A DNA stretch of 6,266 bases from Geobacteraceae bacterium (GTDB taxonomy: Bacteria; Desulfobacterota; Desulfuromonadia; Desulfuromonadales; Desulfuromonadaceae): NCBI GenBank assembly GCA_020201305.1, contig JAIVHC010000258.1, forward strand, positions 1 through 6,266, written 5' to 3'. The translations under genes were made by a program, and so were the position numbers. The notes under the pieces are model-generated. The model was not told the origin of the DNA. It searched no databases and saw only the letters and a program-made list of their open reading frames with translations. Shown one piece after another: positions 1-4,855 of the stretch; positions within the stretch are counted from its first letter, which is position 1; each line of letters begins with the position of its first letter.

Positions 1-934
1 CATACAAATCATCTGTCTGGGTTCTGCTTGAGGCATTGTACTCCGAGCCTGATTCGAGTACATCCATAGCGACCTGCATGTCCTGCGCTGCCATATCCGC
101 AAACTCGGCGTTAGCACAGCTGAACTTAAGCATATCGCCATTTAATCCTACGGAATACTCCACATCTCCTTTGAGTTGCACCGCAAACATCACATTACGA
201 ATACCATCAACTATAGTGGAGTAGGGAGTAATCTGCAGTACGGAGCTGGGGAACACAGACGCATCAATAACACGGCGCAAGCTGCGGGGTATGGCTGCAT
301 TTGCCACTCCAAAGCGGATTACATCACCCTTTGTCCGCGGCTGAATCAGCTCAAGCTGACTGGTATCGCCTCCAAAATCGGCGTTGAAAACGGACTCTGA
401 ACCAACCAGATTAAAGTTCAATTCAGTGGCAACCGCAGGAGCCCCGGGTTGGGAAGAATATGACTTCTGAGTAGACACCAGGCTCGTTCCGGTAGCTGTA
501 CTGCTGGCAACGTTTTCTGTTTCCGGGGCATCTTCCGCTCCAGACCAGTCCACGACAATCTCTCTGCCATCCACATACACATTTGCTTCGGGCAATTGTT
601 CACCAATGGCATCGAATACAAAGCGGGTTTTGTCTGCATAGAGTCCAACTCTCACACTCTTGAACCCCGAATCCATGGTGTAAGAACGCTCTGGAAAAGC
701 CGGGGTTACATCGGTCACATCGACCACCAGACGTTCCGGAGCTCCGAGAGTATATGTATTAAACTGCGGATTCGCAGCATCCGTGACTATCGAAGCAGTA
801 TCGACACCAAATTGCACTGCTGTCACGCTATTCAACTGTGCATGAACCACACTTTGGAAGCCAGGTAGCATCAACACCGCAAACAACAATAAAAATGGCA
901 CGGCTGGCAGACAAGATCTCTGTTTCATATTCAT
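1..934 (-). CDS. pilQ: PilQ, type IV pilus outer-membrane secretin (N-terminal 311 residues, cut by window edge)
   Basis: PilQ forms the outer-membrane ring through which the pilus passes; its N-terminal AMIN domains bind peptidoglycan. I translated the minus strand from the ATG at 934 and it stays open to the window edge, giving 311 residues. Residues 1-32 are a signal peptide: MNMKQRS, then a hydrophobic core, with a likely cut after VVHA. Residues about 33-130 are an AMIN-type beta domain (SVTAVQFGVD, ERLVVDVTDV, VRVGLYADKTRFVFD). Residues about 131-170 are a Ser/Thr/Pro/Ala-rich linker. Residues about 171-291 look like a second, more divergent AMIN-like domain (QLELIQPRTKGDVIRFGV). The secretin pore domain would lie beyond the edge. 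The start overlaps the pilP stop in ATGA, and GGAGAAGGGG lies just upstream. A second ATG two codons later is a possible alternative start. The secretin assignment rests on the AMIN fold and on being the gene after pilP. Confidence 0.88.
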   Translation of the reverse strand, partial: MNMKQRSCLPAVPFLLLFAVLMLPGFQSVVHAQLNSVTAVQFGVDTASIVTDAANPQFNTYTLGAPERLVVDVTDVTPAFPERSYTMDSGFKSVRVGLYADKTRFVFDAIGEQLPEANVYVDGREIVVDWSGAEDAPETENVASSTATGTSLVSTQKSYSSQPGAPAVATELNFNLVGSESVFNADFGGDTSQLELIQPRTKGDVIRFGVANAAIPRSLRRVIDASVFPSSVLQITPYSTIVDGIRNVMFAVQLKGDVEYSVGLNGDMLKFSCANAEFADMAAQDMQVAMDVLESGSEYNASSRTQTDDLY

Positions 935-1375
935 TCCCCTTCTCCCTGAGGAAGCGTCATACGTTTGATTTCTGTACGCATGGTTCCGGCAAAATCGCGA
1001 AAGCGTTCCTCTACAATTATTTCCTCCGGGGTAATCTCCTGGACGACCCCTTTATTTCTACCTATCTTCACCCCACGGGTCAGGGTATATGCCTTTTTGT
1101 CAGGCGCCACAACCATAGCCCGGGGCTCTCCTTTCCCTACTACAATCGCCATTAAGCGGATCTCTTTGAGACCAAATTTCTGCAGTGGAGTCAAAGGCTT
1201 TTTCTGGTTCCGGCTCAGACTCAACTACAGGTTCGCTGTCTTTCGGAGCCGGGCGCTCAGCGGGAGCACTACTCCTGGTCTGCACAGGTTTTAACTGTTG
1301 TGGTTTGTCATCGGAACACCCGCACACAATCCAGGGCAGGAGCAGAACTAGAAGGAATGATACGTAACGTCCCAT
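931..1375 (-). pseudogene. pilP: PilP, type IV pilus inner-membrane lipoprotein, frameshifted and missing its linker motif
   Basis: PilP is an inner-membrane lipoprotein whose periplasmic beta domain links PilN/PilO to the PilQ secretin. The first part reads from ATG 1375: a signal peptide ending in a lipobox (IVCGC, Cys20), then a Pro/Glu-rich tether (ESEPEPEK). The PilP beta domain is in another frame: PLTPLQKFGL, IRLMAIVVGKGEPRAMV, GVKIGRNKGVV, ending at TGA 931-933. The frame must change at about 1195-1230, most likely near the run GAAAAAG; the needed change is +1 (or -2). Unshifted, the first frame runs on with about 32 unrelated residues to a stop at 1100. The joined product would be about 147 residues, shorter than the usual 170 or so. 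The Y-x5-RDPF segment that normally precedes the beta domain is absent. One deletion of 3n+2 bases would explain both facts; a homopolymer error would explain only the frame. The start is 2 nt after the pilO stop. Confidence 0.85.
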
Positions 1376-1377
1376 AG

Positions 1378-1968
1378 TTATTTCCCTTTCTCTGCACTGG
1401 ATGTCTCAAGAAAACGATATGTCACTGCACGGCACGAGATGGAAAGTACCGTCGAGGCACCATCCTGCTGGGGTTTGCCGAGTTTTATATCTTTGATATT
1501 AACTATACGCGCCATCTGGGATACTGCCTGGCAAAACAGAGCCATCTGATGATAACTTCCCTTGAGGTCCAGACTAACGGGAACTTCGGCGTAAAAGTTT
1601 TTTGCTAACTCATTCTGCGGCTTGAACTGCAGCACTTCCAGACCGTTGTCCCGTGCCAGGCCAGCAATATTCGTAAGCAGGGAGGGGATCTCCTGTTTGT
1701 TCGGAAGTTCATTTAGCGCCAGGTCGAGTTGCCTTTTCATCTCTTCATATTCTGCTTTGAAGCGGGGAAGATTGTTGGCAATACGCCGGCTTTCCTGTAA
1801 TTCAACCAACAATTTGTCATTCTGCGCCTGCTTCTTAGCCAGTTCCTCGCTTGCAGGGGTATAAACGAAGTAGACAAATGCTCCCACTAAAAGAGATAAA
1901 AATACCACCAGTATCAATACTCGTTGATACAGAGGTAATTTCAGGATTTTCTCAACTTGCGGATTCAT
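1378..1968 (-). CDS. pilO: PilO, type IV pilus inner-membrane alignment protein
   Basis: PilO pairs with PilN in the inner membrane and holds PilP, aligning the cytoplasmic motor with the PilQ secretin. The 196-residue protein has the family's normal length and layout. A short cytoplasmic tail comes first (MNPQVEKILKLPLYQR). One membrane helix spans about residues 17-36. A charged coiled coil runs from about 40 to 90, and a ferredoxin-like domain from about 95 to 187. The stretch ELPNKQEIPSLLTNIAGLA followed by GLEVLQFKP is typical of PilO. The ATG at 1968 overlaps the pilN stop as ATGA, which points to translational coupling. It ends in TAA at 1378-1380, so TAA acts as a normal stop in this genome. 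The reading frame is intact, unlike those of its neighbours pilN and pilP. Confidence 0.93.
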   Translation of the reverse strand: MNPQVEKILKLPLYQRVLILVVFLSLLVGAFVYFVYTPASEELAKKQAQNDKLLVELQESRRIANNLPRFKAEYEEMKRQLDLALNELPNKQEIPSLLTNIAGLARDNGLEVLQFKPQNELAKNFYAEVPVSLDLKGSYHQMALFCQAVSQMARIVNIKDIKLGKPQQDGASTVLSISCRAVTYRFLETSSAEKGK

Positions 1969-2543
1969 GGTTTGCCCCCCTGTTTATCGGCATCAGACAT
2001 AACAGGATTTTGTGCCCGACACGATATGTCGAAATTCTGCAACCGCAATCCATCCTGTACCTTCTGCTTAGTCACCTTGAGTTCCACCCCTGAATAATAT
2101 GCAGAGCGCTCCAGGTTAGTCATGAACGTAGCTACATCATTTTCAGTAAGTCCCACGCCGCTTATCTGCACTGAACCTCCTTTTTCAGTAAAAGAAGTGA
2201 TCCAGAGTTTTCCGGGCAATGCTTTGATAAGTTCATCCATCAGATGCACAGGTCCGGACTTGGAAGCGCGTAGTTCATCCATAATTTTCAATTTATTCTG
2301 CAGCTCTTCCTGGAGTTGCTTTTACCGATTCACCTCACCAATCTTCTTTTTCAGACTGCTGATCTCACGGCGATTATCGGTAATTTCCTTCTCAACCGCA
2401 GCCATATCGGACATGAGAGAAGAATAGAAGACGTAACAGACCCCGCACACAAGCAATAGCATCGCCACTGCTACCAGCAGGTTGTTACGCGCCTGAATCT
2501 GCTTCTGTACCGATTTTACCGGTAGAAGGTTAATTTTGATCAT
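1965..2543 (-). pseudogene. pilN: PilN, type IV pilus inner-membrane protein, interrupted by an in-frame TAA at codon 74
   Basis: PilN joins cytoplasmic PilM to PilO/PilP in the periplasm. The 73 residues from ATG 2543 contain the PilM-binding motif MIKINLLP, a membrane helix at about 22-43, and the start of a coiled coil (ISSLKKKIGEVNR). A TAA follows at 2322-2324. The same frame continues with KQLQEELQNKL, KSGPVHLMDELIKALP, ITSFTEKGGSVQISGVGL and FMTNLERS to TGA 1965, so there is no frameshift. Reading through gives 192 positions, the usual family length. The stop falls on a heptad-like hydrophobic position, so TTA (Leu) is a plausible original codon. The C-terminal half could be restarted at TTG 2291 or ATG 2282, behind an AGGAAGAG sequence, but it would lack a membrane anchor. 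The ATG overlaps the pilM stop (ATGA), with GGAGA 7 nt upstream. It is a true nonsense mutation, a split gene or a base-calling error; the sequence alone cannot decide. Confidence 0.87.
2304..2311 (-). promoter_or_regulatory. Internal Shine-Dalgarno-like sequence just after the pilN stop
   Basis: AGGAAGAG begins 10 nt downstream of the premature TAA in pilN. In-frame start codons follow: CTG at 2303 (adjacent), TTG at 2291 (12-nt gap) and ATG at 2282 (21-nt gap). It could allow restart of translation of the C-terminal half of PilN after termination. These bases also encode ordinary coiled-coil residues (QEE), so the match may be chance. Confidence 0.3.
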
Positions 2544-3601
2544 AGCTTGTCTCCAAACTTTCTTGTAGCCAGGCCGGCGGCAACGGCGTAGAAGGGCGCC
2601 GAAGACTTAACAAACTCTAGGTCGAACTCCGTCTCTTTGACATTTACTCTGCTGAATGGATCAAGGAAAGCCACCGGAGCATCGAGAGACTCTTCAAGCT
2701 TATCCTGCAGACCCGGAGTGAGGCATACCCCGCCGGTAATATACACCTTGGAAACCTTTTCGTCGTTGAATGTGGCCGAAAAAAAGTCCAGGGCACGGGT
2801 GAGCTCCTGGACAAGATTATCGGTAACCTGTTCAATGACATCGCGGGCTTCGTCTGCATCCACCCCTTCGTACGAACCATTAATCTTTAGCATTTCCGCA
2901 TCTTCATTACTGAGGCCAAAACGCTTCTGCAGCTCCTCGTTGAAGGAATCGCCACCAATCTGAATCTCACGGGTAAAAACAGATATATTATCTTTAAGCA
3001 CACTCAACTGTGCCCCACTTGCACCGATGTCAATCAGTGCGACTACTTCAAGCATTTCTTCGGTGTACAGAGTGCAGTAAATATTTTCAACTGCGAAGCA
3101 GCCTACATCCACCACTATAGGAACGAGCCCGCTCTCTCTGATAACCCCGGTATATTCGTTGACGAATTCACGGCGCGCCGCAATTAGGACAACTTCCATC
3201 TGTCCCTGATCTGTAGGATCGGGACCAATGATCTGGTAATCAAGATATACATCCGCGATATCAAAGGGAATGTACTGTTCGGCTTCCCACTGGATGGATC
3301 CATCTAATTCCTCTTCCGTCATCAATGGAAGAGATATTTTGCGGACAATGACCGAATGACCTGATATCGCGATCGCAACCTCGGCATTCTTGCCAATGCT
3401 GTTGCGCTCTATTAAATCGTGAATGGCCTGCACTACAGCGCTGGAATCCATGATTGAGCTATCAACCACCGCCTCAGACGGCAACGGCTCAAGGTCAAGT
3501 GCCTTGAGGGTATAGCCAGATTTAGATTCCTTAAATTGCACCAGTTTTACAGCGCTGGCTCCGATATCGATCCCTGCAATTGCTTTTCTAGATCCAAACA
3601 T
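2540..3601 (-). CDS. pilM: PilM, actin-like ATPase of the type IV pilus alignment complex
   Basis: PilM is a cytoplasmic protein of the actin/FtsA fold that binds nucleotide and the N-terminal tail of PilN. From ATG 3601 the protein has 353 residues, as is normal for the family. Phosphate-binding loops are seen at residues 10-21 (GIDIGASAVKLV) and about 189-201 (LIDIGASGAQLSV). The PilM hallmark WEAEQYIPFDI lies at about 105-115, and the adenosine-binding region VYITGGVCLTPGL at 286-298. The frame also has an ATG at 3679, but those extra 26 residues (ENIYLLRVSRLLCLDV) do not resemble PilM. The family start MFGSRKAIAGIDIG is at 3601, preceded by AGGAGG at 3615-3620, so 3601 is chosen. It is the first gene of the operon, with a promoter about 160 bp upstream, and its TGA overlaps the pilN start by 4 nt. 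Confidence 0.95.
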   Translation of the reverse strand: MFGSRKAIAGIDIGASAVKLVQFKESKSGYTLKALDLEPLPSEAVVDSSIMDSSAVVQAIHDLIERNSIGKNAEVAIAISGHSVIVRKISLPLMTEEELDGSIQWEAEQYIPFDIADVYLDYQIIGPDPTDQGQMEVVLIAARREFVNEYTGVIRESGLVPIVVDVGCFAVENIYCTLYTEEMLEVVALIDIGASGAQLSVLKDNISVFTREIQIGGDSFNEELQKRFGLSNEDAEMLKINGSYEGVDADEARDVIEQVTDNLVQELTRALDFFSATFNDEKVSKVYITGGVCLTPGLQDKLEESLDAPVAFLDPFSRVNVKETEFDLEFVKSSAPFYAVAAGLATRKFGDKL

Positions 3602-3614
3602 GATTAATAACTTC

Positions 3615-3620
3615 CCTCCT
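3615..3620 (-). promoter_or_regulatory. Ribosome binding site for pilM
   Basis: A full AGGAGG lies 13 nt before the ATG at 3601, which is longer than the usual 5-9 nt spacing. No in-frame ATG, GTG or TTG occurs between the two, so this site still fixes 3601, rather than 3679, as the pilM start. Confidence 0.65.
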
Positions 3621-3718
3621 GGAACGGAGACATCAAGACATAGCAGCCGAGAAACCCTTAGTAAGTATATATTTTCCAATCAAACCAATGCCCTTGATTT
3701 GAATAATTACCCTGGCTT

Positions 3719-3747
3719 ACTGCGTCTGAAGATGTGTTTCACTGCGT
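3719..3747 (-). repeat. Pair of ACGCAGT direct repeats in the pilM leader
   Basis: ACGCAGT occurs at 3741-3747 and again at 3719-3725 in the same orientation, 22 bp apart (about two helical turns), just downstream of the predicted transcription start near 3754. The spacing would suit a protein binding on one face of DNA, but two 7-mers are weak evidence. Confidence 0.35.
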
Positions 3748-3760
3748 TCTAAATAAATTA

Positions 3761-3788
3761 ATTATAAATGTTATCGGACGCAGGTCAA
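3761..3788 (-). promoter_or_regulatory. Sigma-70-type promoter for the pilMNOPQ operon
   Basis: On the minus strand TTGACC (3783-3788) is followed after 16 bp by a perfect TATAAT (3761-3766). Transcription would start near 3754, giving a leader of about 150 nt before the pilM ATG. The surroundings are AT-rich. No GG-N10-GC sigma-54 element was seen in the gap. The promoter lies downstream of pilD, so pilM-Q can be expressed independently of pyc and pilD. Confidence 0.75.
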
Positions 3789-3820
3789 GAATAATTAAGA
3801 AAAATCAAACAGATAACATT
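3767..3820. repeat. 9-bp perfect inverted repeat flanking the pilM -35 box (possible operator)
   Basis: On the minus strand AATGTTATC (3812-3820) and its exact reverse complement GATAACATT (3767-3775) are separated by 36 nt. The downstream arm occupies the -35/-10 spacer and abuts the -10 box; the upstream arm lies about 24 bp before the -35. A regulator bound to both arms could loop out the -35 or block polymerase. No regulator can be named from the sequence. Confidence 0.45.
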
Positions 3821-3832
3821 CTTTATTTATAT

Positions 3833-3860
3833 GGATGCTTTATCCGGGATGCTTTATCCG
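3833..3860. repeat. Perfect 14-bp tandem duplication downstream of pilD
   Basis: The + strand unit GGATGCTTTATCCG occurs twice with no gap (3833-3846 and 3847-3860). Each copy contains a short dyad (GGAT / ATCC, 5-nt loop). It lies 8 nt beyond the pilD stop and upstream of the pilM promoter. There is no following T-run, so it is not an obvious terminator. It could be a slippage product or two binding sites. Confidence 0.6.
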
Positions 3861-3867
3861 CTAACGC

Positions 3868-4725
3868 TCAGGAGGAGAAACTCTGCGCAGTATAATCATT
3901 AAGCATGTCTTTATCCTGAGAGGCTAAGTTAATTCTAGCATAACTGCAACACTGTTTTGCTTTTAAACACAGAAAAACTACCAGTGATGCACATGCAAGA
4001 AATGGGCCGAATGGAATTGCAAGACCACCATCTGCTTTCTTTATGAACATCAGAGGGATACCCACCGCTGTCCCCATAAGAGAACTCAGAAAGATAATCG
4101 GCAATACCGCCTTGTAACCAAGAAACCCTCCGATCATGGCCAAAAGCTTAATATCGCCTCCTCCCATTCCCTCCTTCCCGGTCAAAAAAGCGTAAATATA
4201 CGCCACTGCAAACAAACTTCCACCCCCGAGAAGAATCCCCAGGAGAGAATCCTGCCATGAGACCCAGGGAAGGATAAACGAAGCCCCAAATCCCAGAAAG
4301 ATGCCGGGTAAACTGATTACATCAGGGATAATGCGATGATCAATATCGATGAAGGTTATAACTATTAACGCTGAAATGAAGCCAAACAATACCAGGGAGG
4401 TGAGAGAATAGCCGGAGATATAAAATACGCCAGTGTAAAACAACGCATTGAGTATCTCTACCGCTGGATAGCGCCATGAGATCCGGGTAGCGCAAAAAGA
4501 GCAGCTTCCTTTCAAAAACAGGAAACTTACTACAGGAATGTTGTGATACCAGCGCAAAGCGGCACCACATTGAGGACAGTGTGATGCAGGAAATACGATT
4601 GATTGCTCCAACGGCAAACGGTAGATACATACATTTAAAAATGAGCCGATTACCGCCCCGAAAACAAATACTCCAACATAGGCCAGATAGTCTATGCCAG
4701 TCGCAAAAAGTTCCTGCTCAATCAT
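3868..4725 (-). CDS. pilD: PilD, type IV prepilin peptidase / N-methyltransferase
   Basis: PilD is a multi-pass inner-membrane aspartic protease that cuts the leader peptides of prepilins and type II secretion pseudopilins and methylates the new N-terminus. From ATG 4725 it has 285 residues. The N-terminal part shows GSFLNVCIYRLP and two zinc-type CxxC pairs (Cys50/53 and Cys75/78, CPQCG and CSFCA) around the NIPVVSFLFLKG stretch, typical of bifunctional enzymes. The catalytic aspartates are predicted at Asp127 (FIDIDHRIIPD) and Asp191 (GMGGGDIKLL); their 64-residue spacing matches that recalled for the Pseudomonas enzyme. The frame extends up to an ATG at 4842, but that stretch is the pyc terminator. 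AAGGA at 4735-4739 sits 9 nt before 4725, so 4725 is chosen. The last 30 or so residues are hydrophilic and poorly conserved, with an unusual QCCSY. No promoter was recognised; read-through from pyc or a weak local promoter is possible. Confidence 0.94.
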   Translation of the reverse strand: MIEQELFATGIDYLAYVGVFVFGAVIGSFLNVCIYRLPLEQSIVFPASHCPQCGAALRWYHNIPVVSFLFLKGSCSFCATRISWRYPAVEILNALFYTGVFYISGYSLTSLVLFGFISALIVITFIDIDHRIIPDVISLPGIFLGFGASFILPWVSWQDSLLGILLGGGSLFAVAYIYAFLTGKEGMGGGDIKLLAMIGGFLGYKAVLPIIFLSSLMGTAVGIPLMFIKKADGGLAIPFGPFLACASLVVFLCLKAKQCCSYARINLASQDKDMLNDYTAQSFSS

Positions 4726-4748
4726 AAAGAGTTTTCCTTCAGAGGTGA

Positions 4749-4765
4749 TGCTTTCGCAGAAAGCA
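4749..4765 (-). other. Small hairpin in the pilD leader
   Basis: TGCTTTC-TGC-GAAAGCA is a perfect 7-bp stem with a 3-nt loop, between the pyc terminator and the pilD ribosome binding site (10 nt before AAGGA). It has no T-run, so it is not a terminator. It could stabilise the 5' end of the pilD transcript or influence translation; that is inference. Confidence 0.4.
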
Positions 4766-4784
4766 CAAACTTGGATGGCTAAGC

Positions 4785-4825
4785 AAAAAACAAGGCCGCC
4801 CCTGTGCAACAGAAACGGCCTTGTT
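4785..4825 (-). terminator. Intrinsic terminator after pyc
   Basis: On the minus strand AACAAGGCCG (4816-4825) pairs perfectly with CGGCCTTGTT (4789-4798), followed by a run of six T (4785-4790, the first two in the stem). The loop folds further, with three G-U pairs and CTGT/ACAG around TGC, giving a nearly continuous 17-bp stem. It starts about 30 nt after the pyc stop. It separates pyc from pilD and shows that the coding frame upstream of 4725 is not part of PilD. Confidence 0.9.
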
Positions 4826-4855
4826 ATCTCACACCTGTTCAACCTATAACAAGTA

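Noticed and set aside
36..868. Plus-strand and second-frame open stretches across 36-868, including a 76-codon minus-strand one at 418-648
   Set aside because: The continuous minus-strand PilQ frame, with signal peptide and AMIN domains, covers the whole region; the others have no recognisable protein features.
1100..1200. QRDPL in the first pilP frame as the family RDPF motif
   Set aside because: It lies in the frame opposite the clearly conserved TPLQKFGLKEIRLMAIV over the same bases and is followed by a stop at 1100, so it is accidental.
1195..1215. Programmed ribosomal frameshift at the A5 run in pilP
   Set aside because: Going from the lipoprotein frame to the beta-domain frame needs +1 (or -2), not the -1 shift of A-AAA-AAG slippery sites, and five A are few for transcript slippage. 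It would also not restore the missing RDPF segment.
2322..2324. TAA in pilN as a reassigned sense codon
   Set aside because: pilO ends in TAA at the expected family length, and the other genes use TAG and TGA as stops, so the standard bacterial code fits. Known bacterial recoding uses TGA or TAG, not TAA.
3602..3679. N-terminal extension of PilM to an ATG at 3679
   Set aside because: It would add 26 residues unlike the family and bury the AGGAGG inside the gene.
3781..3830. T-rich stretch after pilD as a terminator
   Set aside because: The run GATTTTTC on the minus strand has no GC-rich stem before it.
4726..4842. N-terminal extension of PilD to an ATG at 4842
   Set aside because: The stretch is the pyc terminator hairpin, has no ribosome site and does not resemble PilD; the start at 4725 has a good AAGGA.
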